Shown in pieces: positions 51,622 through 61,070 of a stretch of 64,000 nt of DNA; the first letter of the stretch is position 1, and every line of letters begins with the position of its first letter. The notes beneath the pieces were generated by a model. It was not told the origin of the DNA and ran no database searches. It worked only from the letters and a program-made list of their open reading frames with translations. The position numbers were made by a program, and so were the translations under genes. Source of the DNA: Gemmatimonadota bacterium (GTDB lineage Bacteria; Gemmatimonadota; Gemmatimonadetes; Longimicrobiales; Gaopeijiaceae). The stretch covers positions 1 to 64,000 of the forward strand of contig JAPPOV010000044.1 in the NCBI GenBank assembly GCA_028873595.1, read 5' to 3'.

Positions 51622-52326
51622 CTACTGCGCCCGGGGGTCCCAGATGGAGGGGTCGAATGATTCGGAGGGGATCACAGCCGTTCGTGTAATCTTCAGCTCC
51701 CGGAAATCGACGAGATTGCGGTACGTCGCGGCCGCGGGGTAGCCACCGTCGGCGGCTGCCGTGAGTCGGACCCACTGGACCACCGAAGAACCCTCGAGCA
51801 TCTCGAGCGCTCTGAGCCGTCCCTCCTCCACTTCGTAGTGGATCGCAAAGTCATCCTCACCGGCATATCTGAAACGATGTGCCGCCCCTTCCAGCTCCTC
51901 TCCTCCCGACAGCCGAGCCGTCGCGAGGGGGCGGAATACGCCGAGCGTCCCCCACATCAGTTCGACCGGTGGAAGCACGTCATCCGGTGCCCCATACGGG
52001 AGCCGGAGCTCGTCGTTCACCAGGGCAGCCGAAACCACCCCTTCGCCATTGTCGAGGAAGAGATCGAGTCGGGCTTGAAACGGGGGCTCCACCCGAGCGA
52101 TCCCTATGCCCTCGACGCGAGATCCGGCTTCGTTGAGCTCCCAGCGGAACTCGATCCGCGACGCGTTCGTGAGGCGCGTTTGTTCCGCAGCCGCTTGCGC
52201 CGCACCACTGGGGTCAGGGATCGGGCCAATCGCGACCGGACGCCTCGTGCCACACGCCAGGAGTGAGAGAACAAGGAAACCAATGGCTGAAGTTCGCCAT
52301 GAGTGGCGGATTCGCTGAGTGCGCAT
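51622..52326 (-). CDS. Outer-membrane lipoprotein, LolA/LolB-fold-like
   Basis: A 234-residue lipoprotein (LSLLACG, Cys25). The mature part has long amphipathic strands (SRIEFRWELNEAGSRVEGIG, PPFQARLDLFLDNGEGVVSA, DFAIHYEVEEGRLRALEML) that suggest the open half-barrel of LolA, LolB and DUF4292 proteins. This is a fold guess, not a family match. Its position between an LptE-like gene and lpxH supports a role in outer-membrane assembly. It is divergent from lpxH with 49 bases between them. Confidence 0.62.
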   Translation of the reverse strand: MRTQRIRHSWRTSAIGFLVLSLLACGTRRPVAIGPIPDPSGAAQAAAEQTRLTNASRIEFRWELNEAGSRVEGIGIARVEPPFQARLDLFLDNGEGVVSAALVNDELRLPYGAPDDVLPPVELMWGTLGVFRPLATARLSGGEELEGAAHRFRYAGEDDFAIHYEVEEGRLRALEMLEGSSVVQWVRLTAAADGGYPAAATYRNLVDFRELKITRTAVIPSESFDPSIWDPRAQ

Positions 52327-52375
52327 GAGTACACTACCCCTTTGAGGGGCCGGCGGTTCGCGTTCACTTTGTCCC

Positions 52376-53119
52376 GTGTCTACGTCGCAACCCATCTACG
52401 TCGCCTCCGATGTCCATTTCGGAGCAGGTCCTCCGGCTCACCAGGAGGCGTTTCTCGAGTGGCTCGACCACGCCGCGTCCTGCGCGTCGTCGATCCTGAT
52501 CAATGGAGATCTCTTCGATTTCTGGTTCGAATACCAGTGGGGGATCACCCGTGGGCACGAGGCGCTCCTGGAACGGCTTCGGATGGTCGTGGCCGCAGGT
52601 GTTCCAATCACCCTCATGGGCGGCAACCATGATTGGTGGGGTGGTCGGTACCTGAGGGACGAGATCGGTGTCGAATTCCTCCACGAGCCGGTGACGCGGT
52701 CCCTGGCCGGGCACACGACGCGCGTAGCGCATGGAGACGGGCTCGGAGTCGGAGAATACGGCTACCGGGTCCTCAAGACCGTCCTGCGCTCATCAGTCAC
52801 CACGCTTGCCTTCGGCATGCTCCCCATTAGCATCGGAGATCGAATCGCCGGACGTGTGTCAGACACCAAGGACCGTTGGGACCAGTGGGGCGATGGGCAG
52901 CAGGAACGGTCGAACGCGCTCGAAGCCTGGGCGATAGAAACGCTCGCCGAACATCGGGAACTCGACCTCGTGCTCCTGGGTCACACGCACCTGCCCCTTC
53001 TGCGCGAGCCGGAGGAGGGTCGCTGGTACGTAAATTCGGGAGATTGGGTGTTCCACCAGAGCTATGTGATACTGGACAACGGAAAGCCTCCGAGGCTCCT
53101 GGACTGGAGGGAGCGGTGA
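52376..53119 (+). CDS. lpxH: UDP-2,3-diacylglucosamine hydrolase
   Basis: A 247-residue calcineurin-fold metallophosphatase that cleaves UDP-2,3-diacylglucosamine to lipid X in lipid A synthesis. Metal-site motifs: ASDVHFG, LINGDLFDFWFEYQ, MGGNHDWW, VAHGDGLG and LGHTHLPLL. The first codon is GTG. A functional homologue such as LpxG is possible, but the ligand set and length fit LpxH-type. Its stop overlaps the GTG start of the next gene. Confidence 0.85.
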   Translation: MSTSQPIYVASDVHFGAGPPAHQEAFLEWLDHAASCASSILINGDLFDFWFEYQWGITRGHEALLERLRMVVAAGVPITLMGGNHDWWGGRYLRDEIGVEFLHEPVTRSLAGHTTRVAHGDGLGVGEYGYRVLKTVLRSSVTTLAFGMLPISIGDRIAGRVSDTKDRWDQWGDGQQERSNALEAWAIETLAEHRELDLVLLGHTHLPLLREPEEGRWYVNSGDWVFHQSYVILDNGKPPRLLDWRER

Positions 53120-53760
53120 ACCGCGCGATATCGAGATCACCGACCCGAGGGCGGATACCCTTGCGATGCGTCATGATCCTGCTGGTCGGAGCGTTCGCTG
53201 TGGGCCTCGGTGCGGCCGCGTCGCTCGAAGCGCAGGTCGCGCCCGCACTCTCGCCTCCGGGAGATTCCCTGCCCGGAACTCCGCCACCGATCGACGTTTC
53301 GCCCGGCGGCGCGTTCCTGCGCGCAGCGCTCTTTCCGGGCTGGGGGCACGCGGCGATCGGCTCGTACACTCGGGGCGGCTTTTACTTCGGAGCTCAGGCC
53401 GCCACGCTGTACACCCTGCTCCGGACCCGGACACGCATCGGGACAGTCCAGGATCGGGTGCGTTTGATGGAACAGGTCGTCCTGACCGAGCTCTCGTCCG
53501 CGGGCATCACCGATCCCGAGGCAGTACAAGAGGCGCTCGATGATGACGGACGCGTGAACCGGGTCCGCCGCCTTCTGGACTCACGAAAAGAACAGCAGGA
53601 AGATCTGATCGCGCTGAGCATCTTCCTCGTCCTTCTCAGCGCTGCAGATGCGTATGTGTCGGCCCATCTGGCACGCTTTCCGGACCCCCTGGAGCTGGAG
53701 ACGAACGTGACCGGAGCCGGGTTGGTCGAGATCGGCTTCAGAGTGCCCCTGCCGAACTGA
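53116..53760 (+). CDS. Exported DUF5683-type protein
   Basis: A 214-residue protein with a signal peptide (MILLVGAFAVGLGAAASLEAQ) and the DUF5683 hallmark ALFPGWGHAAIGSYTRGGFY near residue 75. A predicted helix pair and LSIFLVLLSAADAYVSAHLA follow. Family members are envelope proteins of unknown role. The GTG start overlaps the lpxH stop (GTGA). An ATG 19 codons later is an equally good signal-peptide start. Confidence 0.75.
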   Translation: MNRAISRSPTRGRIPLRCVMILLVGAFAVGLGAAASLEAQVAPALSPPGDSLPGTPPPIDVSPGGAFLRAALFPGWGHAAIGSYTRGGFYFGAQAATLYTLLRTRTRIGTVQDRVRLMEQVVLTELSSAGITDPEAVQEALDDDGRVNRVRRLLDSRKEQQEDLIALSIFLVLLSAADAYVSAHLARFPDPLELETNVTGAGLVEIGFRVPLPN

Positions 53761-53769
53761 GCTTCACGC

Positions 53770-53866
53770 TGGCGGGAACGTGTGGGAATCGAACCCACCC
53801 ACCCGGGTTCTAGCCGGGCTGCACGGTGTTGAAGACCGCCGAGGACACCAGTCCCCCTCCGCCCCC
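53770..53866 (-). tRNA. selC: tRNA-Sec (anticodon UCA)
   Basis: On the minus strand, a 97-base tRNA can be folded: acceptor GGGGGCGG with ACGTTCCC (seven pairs, two of them G-U, last position mismatched), then G and an encoded CCA. The D stem has six pairs (GGGGAC/GTCCTC) with a 4-base TGGT loop. The anticodon stem GCGGT/ACCGT encloses CTTCAAC, anticodon TCA. The long variable arm is CCCGG/CCGGG, and the T arm GTGGG TTCGATT CCCAC. Long D stem, extra arm and UCA anticodon identify selenocysteine tRNA. Confidence 0.9.
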
Positions 53867-53945
53867 TCTGTTCAGCGTGTGCCGCGCCGGATTGTAGCAG
53901 AGTCGATCAGGACCGTCGAGACATCCCGCCCGGCCAGAGATCACC

Positions 53946-55307
53946 TCAGGTTCCAGGGAGATCCCCACCCGACCAGCGAACAGCGACCTCCTCAAAGTCT
54001 CGTACCAGGCTCGCGCGAAGGTCACCGAGGCGATGCCGGGTCCCTGGACGTCGCCACGCCCGCAGGAAGACGCGGACGTCTTCTCGTACGGCCGCCTGCC
54101 GAACTCCCCATGCTACGGCCGCAAGCCCCAGCATTGGAGCCAGGATCGAGACCACAACCGCTGGCGTCAGGCCCATCGTGAAGAAGAGCCCCGCACAGAT
54201 CATTCCGAGCCACAGCGGGAACACAAGGAATCCTATCGCAAGCTTGTACGTCGCCAGCTGGTCGTCATTCGTCCGGAACCTCCCTACCCCGATGCGAATG
54301 AATAAGGACGGCACGGCCCAGAAAGCGGCCCCGAACATCGCTCCCGGGAGAACGAGTAGAAGCGTGGCCAGCTGATCGACTGCGTAGATCGCAACCGCAC
54401 CGGGTCGATATCGTCGTGGGACGTCGGCCTCTCGCACTCCCAGGGCCGTCACCATACGCCGATAGCGCCGCACATGCGCCCGTAATTCCTCCGCTTTCTC
54501 CGGATCCTCGGAGCGGAGTCGGGCATAGGCGCGGGCAAAGGTCCGCATGCGCGGAAGGCGCTCAGACAGCTTCTGGCGCTCCCTCGGACGGGCGCCCCCT
54601 TTCTCGCGGGCCCAGATGCGCTCGGCGAAGTCTACGAGCTCCCGATCCTCCGTCGTCTCCATCTGCAGGGTGACGGCAAACAGACCCTGTCGGATATCCT
54701 GGGTCAGAGCTCGGGCAGCTTCGCGGTCGTCTCTTGAATATCGCTCGCGATAGGGCGCCACAGCGATGGGCTCTCCATACGCCGCCACGGCCCGCCCCCG
54801 AAAGAACGGTTTGCGCTCGTAGGTGAGCCCCACGGGTTGCACCTTCAAGTCCAGAGTCCACCCCGAACGCTCTTCCGCCTGCAGGGCGATTCGCGCCGCC
54901 CCCGTCCTCAGTGGTGACATCCTCGGCGCTGAGTGGCTCTTCCCCTCTGGGTGGATTAGGACGGCATCACCGCTCATCAACGCCTCAATGGCAGCGTCGA
55001 ATGTTCCTTCGTTTAAGTGCATCCGATCCGGATAATCCTCCTTCCGGTACACCGGCAGTCCACCCAGCCCTCGAAAGAACGCGCCGACGAATGCCTGCTC
55101 GAAGAGCGGCGCCTTGCCCAGCCACCGAGTCTGCCGCCCACCTGTATGAAATACGACAAGAGCGTCGACCCCCATGTTCGGATGATTAGGGGTAACAAGT
55201 ACGGGTCCGGGCACGAGACCCGGACCCGTCCGTTCGACGTCATAGAAGAGCGCAACGGCCCACCCGAACAGCTTCGTGATTATCGAGGGAAGCATCGGAG
55301 CCATCAT
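53946..55307 (-). CDS. Lysophospholipid/1-acylglycerol-3-phosphate acyltransferase-like protein
   Basis: A 453-residue PlsC-type acyltransferase. Catalytic HxxxxD is seen in TPNHPNMGVDALV, with the substrate motif LIHPEGKSHS and VQPVGLTYERKPFFRG further on. Residues about 290-400 hold a coiled, charged segment and four hydrophobic helices (QLATLLLVLPGAMFGAAFWA and following), longer than plain PlsC. It probably acylates glycerol phosphates or another lipid at the membrane. It lies 7 bases upstream of the large BNR gene's end, on the same strand. Confidence 0.83.
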   Translation of the reverse strand: MMAPMLPSIITKLFGWAVALFYDVERTGPGLVPGPVLVTPNHPNMGVDALVVFHTGGRQTRWLGKAPLFEQAFVGAFFRGLGGLPVYRKEDYPDRMHLNEGTFDAAIEALMSGDAVLIHPEGKSHSAPRMSPLRTGAARIALQAEERSGWTLDLKVQPVGLTYERKPFFRGRAVAAYGEPIAVAPYRERYSRDDREAARALTQDIRQGLFAVTLQMETTEDRELVDFAERIWAREKGGARPRERQKLSERLPRMRTFARAYARLRSEDPEKAEELRAHVRRYRRMVTALGVREADVPRRYRPGAVAIYAVDQLATLLLVLPGAMFGAAFWAVPSLFIRIGVGRFRTNDDQLATYKLAIGFLVFPLWLGMICAGLFFTMGLTPAVVVSILAPMLGLAAVAWGVRQAAVREDVRVFLRAWRRPGTRHRLGDLRASLVRDFEEVAVRWSGGDLPGT

Positions 55308-55314
55308 GTCTTCT

Positions 55315-58300
55315 TCAGGTAATCAGCCTTTCCGCGTCAATCGGCTCCAGGCCAAGCTCACGAAGCAACTCGTTCAATCGCGCCAGGTCTTGCTGAATGA
55401 CCAGACTCATCTGTTCCAGCTCATCTCCCAGCTGCGCCGACAGCGTCTGGAAGACTTCATAAGACTGAGCCGTAGGACGCGTCTCCGCACCTTCGACGAG
55501 GTTCTGAAGCGCTGCAATCTTGTTATTGAGCTTGATCGGGTAGTTGAGAGGATCCTGGTTCGACTGATTCTGAACCTGGTACACTTCACCTTCCACCTCG
55601 CTGAGGCGGTCCGACACGGTTCCACCCAGCTGCGCCAACTCCGCATTGTCGTTCTGCTCGATCCGGTCCTCGATCTGTGCCTTGATCGAACGCATCCGCA
55701 GGACCGCTTCATTGGCATCGGTCACCCGATCCCGAATCTGGATCGCGAAGTCGAAGCGCTCCTGCAGGTCCACAACCGTGACCCCGTCCGCCACCGCACG
55801 AGGATTCATCCTGATCTCGAAGTCCTGCGTCATGCTCGCTCCGTCAACCGTCAGGCGAACCTGATAGCTACCCGGAAGCACTGCAGGGCCCTGGTTTCCG
55901 GCAGCCCAGAAGATCCGGCCTTCGAAATCCGTCCACCCCTCGAGGCGCATGTTCCAGCGGAATCGATTCGAACCCTCGGCGAGGCCCGGCGCCTGGTTTC
56001 CACCACCACCGAAGGGATTGAAACCCTGTGGCTCTTCGTCTTCTTCCTCTTCGTCGTCTGCAGACGCCTCGTAGCTCGCGAGAACGTTCCCCGAAGCATC
56101 CATGAACTCGAGCATCACGTGGCCGGCTTCATCCGCAAGGATGTAGTCGATACTCACCGCATTGTCGAAACGACGCACCGGATCCTCGGGGTCGAAGAGC
56201 CAGAAGTCGGCATTCGCGACCTCGTCGGTCAGCTGACGAAGCGGCCCGATGCTCCGCATGACCCAGAAGCCACGTCCATGCGTCCCGATCACCAGATCAT
56301 GGTCCTCGACGACGAGATCCGAGACCTGGGTAACGGGCAGATTCATCGTGAGCGCCTGCCACGAAGCGCCATCATTCCACGAGACGTACACCGTGCGCTC
56401 CGAAGCCGCGTACAGCAGACCCGGGCGCATGGGGTCCTCGCGAACGGCTCGAATGAAGTCGTCATCGGGGATGCCGTCGATGATCTTCGTCCACGTCTCA
56501 CCGTAGTCCTCGGTCTTCCAGATGTACGGGCTTCGGTCATTGTCGACGAGGTATCGTATTCCGGCCACGTACGCCTTGCCTGGCGTGTTGGGCGACGCCT
56601 CGATCGTGTTGATCCGCACGAAGTCCGGCGCATCGGAAGGCGTGACACGATCCCAGGCTGGCGCAGGTGCACGCGCGTTGCGCGTCACGTGCACGTACCC
56701 GTCGTCAGACCCGGCCCAGATGACGTTCGGATCGTGGGGAGACGGCGCGATCGCAAAGACCGTCGCATACGTCTCCACACCCGTCTGATCGAGCGTGATC
56801 GGTCCGCCCGACGGGCCCACAGTTGTCGGGTCGTTCCTCGTCAGATCCGGGGAGATCTGCTCCCAGCTCTGCCCCTCGGTCGTCGTCTTCCAGACCTTTT
56901 GCGTGCCCGTGTACAGAATGCTCGGATCATGCTTGTCGAAGACGATCGGAAAGGTCCACTGGACACGTTCGCGAAGGTCCTCGGCAGACTGACCCATAGG
57001 GTTCTCCGGCCAGACGTTGATGGCTCGCGAAAAGCCCGTCCCGTGGTCGTACCGCGACAGCGAGCCACCGTAGCATCCCGCATAGAACACATCGAGTTCT
57101 TCCGGGTGGGGTGCGATATAACCACTCTCACACCCGCCTACCGCGTAGTAGTAGGATCCTGCCCCGCCTCCACCAAAACCGCCGGCCGCCGACAAATGTC
57201 CCCAGCCCGTGGACGGCGTGCACGCCGTGGAGTTGTCCTGCTGAGCACCACAGATGTGGTACGGCTCGTGATTGGTCGTGGTCACACGGTAGAACTGCGC
57301 AGTTGAATACTCCTGATCAGTCCAGGTCTGCCCGCCATTGAAGGAAACGTTTCCACCCCCGTCGTTGGAGTTGATCATCCGGTCGGGGTCGGACGGCGCG
57401 ATCCACAGATCATGGTTGTCACCGTGTGGCACCCGAATGGACTGAGGGAACGTCACGCCGCCATCACGGGACCGGTAGAAGCCCGTGTTCAGGGCATAGA
57501 CGACGTCTTCGTCCTGCGGGTCCGCATAGATCCGCGTGTAGTAAAAGGCGCGCTGCCGAAGCTTCCGCTCGTCGTTGACGTACTCGAACGAGTCGCCCGC
57601 GTCGTCCGACCGGTAGACACCACCGGCGTCTCGATGCTCGACGATGACCCAGACGCGGTCGGAGTTCGCACCGGAGACGGCCACGCCGATCTTCCCGATT
57701 GGATCGGCTGGATCGAAGCCAAGGTTCGCCGTGATGTCCGTCCAGGCCTCACCTCCGTCTGTCGACCTCCAGAGACCGGAATCGAAACCTCCTGAACTCA
57801 TACCCCAGCTTTTCCGCCACGCCTCCCAGACCGCTGCATAGAGTACATCGGGATCGTTCGGGTCGACGACCAGATCCGTTGCACCTGCCCTGTCACTCTT
57901 GAAGAGCGTCAGGTCCCAGCTCTCACCCCCGTCTTCGGTCTTGTAGACCCCACGCTCCGGGTTCTCCGCCGAATGCTGGCCGAATGCGGCTACCCATGCT
58001 ACGTCGCAATTGTCCGGATGGACTCGGATACGTGAGATGTTCTGGCTTTCGACCAGCCCGAGGTGCTCCCAGGTTTCCCCCGCATCAGACGATCTGTAGA
58101 CGCCGTCGCCCTGCATGACGTTGCCGCGGAGCTGTGTCTCACCGGTACCGATGTACACAATGTCCGGGTCAGCCTCACAAACAGCCACCGCGCCAACGGA
58201 AGACGACGTAATCTGGCCGTCCGTCACAGGACGCCAGTTCGAACCGCCGTCGGTGGTCTTCCAGAGGCCACCTCCGACCGCCCCGAAATAATATTCCAGG

Positions 58301-58485
58301 GGACGGGTATCGCTCCCGGCGACACCCGTGGACCGGCCTCCCCGAGGAATCCCGGCGTTCTGCCACGAGAGCATGTCGAAAAGGGCCTCGTCGAACTGCT
58401 GCGCTGAAGCCGGAGCCGGGTTGGTGAGGAACATCGTACCCAGCGTGAAGACGCTGAACGTGAAAATCCGTATCTGATGTTGCAT
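55315..58485 (-). CDS. Large secreted VPS10/BNR-repeat propeller protein
   Basis: A 1056-residue exported protein. The signal peptide (IFTFSVFTLGTMFLTNPAPASA) leads into two multi-bladed propellers with Asp-box/BNR repeats: GLWKTTDGGSNWRPVTDGQ, VYRSSDAGETWEHLG, VYKTEDGGESWDL, VWKTTTEGQSWEQIS, IWKTEDYGETWTKII. A Ser/Gly-rich loop (GFGGGGAGSYYYAVGG) interrupts them, and the C-terminal 250 residues end in helical, coiled segments. Often annotated glycosyl hydrolase, but no sialidase active-site set is evident. It may bind or process a surface polymer near the SusCD system. Confidence 0.85.
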   Translation of the reverse strand: MQHQIRIFTFSVFTLGTMFLTNPAPASAQQFDEALFDMLSWQNAGIPRGGRSTGVAGSDTRPLEYYFGAVGGGLWKTTDGGSNWRPVTDGQITSSSVGAVAVCEADPDIVYIGTGETQLRGNVMQGDGVYRSSDAGETWEHLGLVESQNISRIRVHPDNCDVAWVAAFGQHSAENPERGVYKTEDGGESWDLTLFKSDRAGATDLVVDPNDPDVLYAAVWEAWRKSWGMSSGGFDSGLWRSTDGGEAWTDITANLGFDPADPIGKIGVAVSGANSDRVWVIVEHRDAGGVYRSDDAGDSFEYVNDERKLRQRAFYYTRIYADPQDEDVVYALNTGFYRSRDGGVTFPQSIRVPHGDNHDLWIAPSDPDRMINSNDGGGNVSFNGGQTWTDQEYSTAQFYRVTTTNHEPYHICGAQQDNSTACTPSTGWGHLSAAGGFGGGGAGSYYYAVGGCESGYIAPHPEELDVFYAGCYGGSLSRYDHGTGFSRAINVWPENPMGQSAEDLRERVQWTFPIVFDKHDPSILYTGTQKVWKTTTEGQSWEQISPDLTRNDPTTVGPSGGPITLDQTGVETYATVFAIAPSPHDPNVIWAGSDDGYVHVTRNARAPAPAWDRVTPSDAPDFVRINTIEASPNTPGKAYVAGIRYLVDNDRSPYIWKTEDYGETWTKIIDGIPDDDFIRAVREDPMRPGLLYAASERTVYVSWNDGASWQALTMNLPVTQVSDLVVEDHDLVIGTHGRGFWVMRSIGPLRQLTDEVANADFWLFDPEDPVRRFDNAVSIDYILADEAGHVMLEFMDASGNVLASYEASADDEEEEDEEPQGFNPFGGGGNQAPGLAEGSNRFRWNMRLEGWTDFEGRIFWAAGNQGPAVLPGSYQVRLTVDGASMTQDFEIRMNPRAVADGVTVVDLQERFDFAIQIRDRVTDANEAVLRMRSIKAQIEDRIEQNDNAELAQLGGTVSDRLSEVEGEVYQVQNQSNQDPLNYPIKLNNKIAALQNLVEGAETRPTAQSYEVFQTLSAQLGDELEQMSLVIQQDLARLNELLRELGLEPIDAERLIT

Positions 58486-58677
58486 GAGCTTCGGTGTTGG
58501 GATGTGGTTGCGCTCCGGGCGTGACTCTAGTGGCTGCACCGGAGGGTCGACGCAAAGACACGATCCGGCCCCGAAGGCTTGAAAGCAAGGCACGCTCACC
58601 CACTCTGTCCTGAGCGCACGCAGAGGTTTGCCGTCATCACGGACCCACCTGCTGGACCGCGAGAGCGCCGGGTGAGG

Positions 58678-59175
58678 TTACCTGCCGAAGAGCCCCAGGA
58701 TCATGGAGACCACCGATGGGGAGACCACGACCGCAGGCGTTGGCCCTGGCCCTGGGCCAGAGTCGTTGCCACCGCTCCCGGTCTTGCCGGAAAAGGCCGT
58801 GACGGCTGCCACGGTAGCGCCGGCCGCGATCACCGCGCCGAGCAAGACGCTCTTCTGTGGCGAAAACTCCCTTACCTCCAGGAGCGTCGGCCGGTCCATG
58901 CCCACCTTGAGCGTATCGTACTGAATCACCTCTCGATACGCGCCGTACTCCTGTCGTCGCTGCGTGGCGAGTGCCAGCGTGTCACCGACCGCCACGACCT
59001 CTCCCTCGACACTGGCCGTCTCGGGGGCCTCGTTTGCGTTGCGAAGTGCGTTGGCGATCGGCACTTGAACACGAACAGTCGACCCGACGACCGGAGTCTC
59101 GACCGACGTGTACGTGTGACACGCCGAAGTGGAAAGACCCAGCAGCACGATGAGGCCGATCCGTTGGATGCGCAT
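58678..59175 (-). CDS. Small lipoprotein, hypothetical
   Basis: A 165-residue lipoprotein (LSTSAC, Cys19). The mature part has a beta-rich region (VGSTVRVQVPIANAL, VEGEVVAVGDTLALAT), a DTLKVGMDRPTLLEV segment, a hydrophobic helix (SVLLGAVIAAGATVAAVTAF) and a Gly/Pro-rich tail. The combination resembles exported proteins that hold small RNA-like or barrel domains, but I cannot name it. The ATG overlaps the stop of the upstream lipoprotein gene. Confidence 0.65.
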   Translation of the reverse strand: MRIQRIGLIVLLGLSTSACHTYTSVETPVVGSTVRVQVPIANALRNANEAPETASVEGEVVAVGDTLALATQRRQEYGAYREVIQYDTLKVGMDRPTLLEVREFSPQKSVLLGAVIAAGATVAAVTAFSGKTGSGGNDSGPGPGPTPAVVVSPSVVSMILGLFGR

Positions 59176-59615
59176 CAGATCACCACCTCGATGTCGTCCG
59201 TGAACAGACTGTTGAACTGGTACAGGAATCGCCATGGGAGATCCGGAAAGAGATCTCCCGTACCATCGAAGAGCGAACGCCCGTCCACGTCGATCGCAAC
59301 ATCCACGAACAGCGTGTCAGAGGGCCCGACGTCACCCTGGATGAACAAACGCCGATCGATCCGTACGTCGATCACAGTGTCGATCGGAAGCGTATGCACC
59401 ACCGTGTCCGACTCGAAGATCTCGACACGAGTTATGCCGATCTCATTCACTCCGGCGACGAACGCCTTGGAATAGATGACCGAGACGGTGGCTCCCGCCG
59501 GACCGTCCATCGCAAACGTGATGAATTCAGGTGTCTGGTCTTCGAAGACCTCACATGCCGCAAGGGCTGTGGAGGTCAGGAGAACCAATCCGAAAAGAAT
59601 CTTGAATCGCTTCAT
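59175..59615 (-). CDS. Small lipoprotein, hypothetical
   Basis: A 146-residue lipoprotein (TALAAC, Cys21) with an all-beta mature part (FITFAMDGPAGATVSVIYSK, ITRVEIFESDTVVH, SDTLFVDVAIDVDGRSLF). An Ig-like or jelly-roll fold seems likely. It lies downstream of the SusD gene but beyond a strong terminator, and is coupled to the next lipoprotein gene, so the two form their own unit. Confidence 0.65.
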   Translation of the reverse strand: MKRFKILFGLVLLTSTALAACEVFEDQTPEFITFAMDGPAGATVSVIYSKAFVAGVNEIGITRVEIFESDTVVHTLPIDTVIDVRIDRRLFIQGDVGPSDTLFVDVAIDVDGRSLFDGTGDLFPDLPWRFLYQFNSLFTDDIEVVI

Positions 59616-59650
59616 ATCGCGGAATGTAACGCGTGATCCAGAACGCAGAA

Positions 59651-59694
59651 GAAGGCGAGGCGCATCCGCACTGAGTACGGATGCGCCCGCCTTC
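59651..59694 (-). terminator. Strong intrinsic terminator after susD
   Basis: GAAGGCG, a one-base bulge, then GGCGCATCCG pairs with CGGATGCGCC and GCCTTC, about 16 pairs around a 9-base loop. On the minus strand the stem is followed by TTCTGCGTTCT. It lies about 40 bases beyond the SusD stop and ends the SusCD transcript. Confidence 0.85.
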
Positions 59695-59735
59695 TATTAC
59701 AGCGCAAGCTTAACGCTGTTTCCTGCTAGCACCGA

Positions 59736-61058
59736 TCAGCAGTTCGCTTCACCGATCGTTGTGTTCGCCCGGCACTCCACGATCGTGATCGGGAGCATCG
59801 TGCCCGGAGCGGTCAGCGCTGCAGACTGGGGATCCCACTTTGCCAGCGTGATACCCCAGCGGTACATGTCCTGCATGCGCAGCCCCATGAACAGAGTGTT
59901 CACGCGGCGGTGGTGCGTGAGCGCCTCCACGTCGGAGACCGCCCCACCCTGCACGAAGTTGGACGCGTAACCATCGAGGTCGCGGATCGCATTGATCTGC
60001 GTCTCGAACTCGCCCGTGTCACCGCCGGCAAGCGCATCCTCGGCTACGATGAGCCGCATCAAACGCTCCGACGCAATGGTGACCGGTCCGTACTGGTTCG
60101 TGCCCCACTGTGTCAACGCCGTACCGACCGCAAGGTCAGGGGCGCCGGTCACCGGGTCGATCAGGTTCACGACACCCGTACGCCCGGAAGCACCGGGGCC
60201 GGTGTTCTCGACCAGCGATTCATCCCACTGGTTCTCACCGCGGTTGTTGACGTTCGATCCCATCGGGTTCGACGCCGATGCGGACGAGAACGTGAGGTTG
60301 TACTTCCAGTCGGATCCACCGACAGAAGCGAGGACCGTCTCGGCGTCCGTACGCGCGGCAGCCATCGCCAGCGCGGTACCAACCGTGGCGCTCGGGTTGA
60401 GCACGTCCCAAATCGCGCGGGACATTTTGGCTCGGGCCCGAATCGCGGTCGCCGTCAAGGCGAGGTCTGCCTCGCCGATTGACGAGAACGCGGCCGCCGC
60501 CGCATCAAGTTCGGCGATCGCCTGGTCCAGAATGCCGCCCATGGCACCCGGCCCGACCGGCGCTCCGTCCTCCTGCTTGTCAGAGAACGTCATGTCCTCT
60601 TGCGACTCTCCGACAACCATCAGCACCATGCCCCGGAACATCTGAGCACGAGCCAGATCACGGGCGAAATCAGCATCGCCCGGGTTGTTGGCGACGTGGC
60701 CCGACAAGACCTCTACGGCTTCACGAGCCATCCAGACGGCCTGCCCAAATCCAGGGAACGCGCCATCGGTGAACTCGTTATACGGATCGTCGATGAAGCC
60801 GGCGTCAAGCTGACCCCAGGCATCACGAGAACCGGTCCAATACAGCTCGTCAGAGACGACTGCAGGGCCTTCCCACACGTCCGCGATGGCCGTGCTGGCA
60901 AGCCGCAGCGCGCCATTGGCCACACCATTGGCGGCCGCCTCGCGCTGAATGTCCTCCTCAACCAGGCTGTTGGGGTTGTCCACGTCGAGCAGGTCGCAGC
61001 CCGTCAACGTGAACACCGCGGCAACCGCCAGGACGGGAGCTTTGATCTTCTTAATCAT
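59736..61058 (-). CDS. RagB/SusD family nutrient-binding lipoprotein
   Basis: A 440-residue SusD-like protein (lipobox LTGC, Cys21, then DLLDVDNPNSL). Helical TPR-like segments (FARDLARAQMFRGMVLMVVG, AIAELDAAAAAFS) match the family. It forms the lid over the SusC barrel and captures the substrate at the cell surface. Its start is 12 bases after the SusC stop. In this phylum the substrate is not necessarily a glycan; peptides and other polymers are possible. Confidence 0.88.
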   Translation of the reverse strand: MIKKIKAPVLAVAAVFTLTGCDLLDVDNPNSLVEEDIQREAAANGVANGALRLASTAIADVWEGPAVVSDELYWTGSRDAWGQLDAGFIDDPYNEFTDGAFPGFGQAVWMAREAVEVLSGHVANNPGDADFARDLARAQMFRGMVLMVVGESQEDMTFSDKQEDGAPVGPGAMGGILDQAIAELDAAAAAFSSIGEADLALTATAIRARAKMSRAIWDVLNPSATVGTALAMAAARTDAETVLASVGGSDWKYNLTFSSASASNPMGSNVNNRGENQWDESLVENTGPGASGRTGVVNLIDPVTGAPDLAVGTALTQWGTNQYGPVTIASERLMRLIVAEDALAGGDTGEFETQINAIRDLDGYASNFVQGGAVSDVEALTHHRRVNTLFMGLRMQDMYRWGITLAKWDPQSAALTAPGTMLPITIVECRANTTIGEANC

Positions 61059-61070
61059 CTCAAGTCTCCC

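Noticed and set aside
55276-57306. 676-codon plus-strand open frame
   Set aside because: It is antisense to the BNR-repeat protein, whose repeats are unmistakable on the minus strand.
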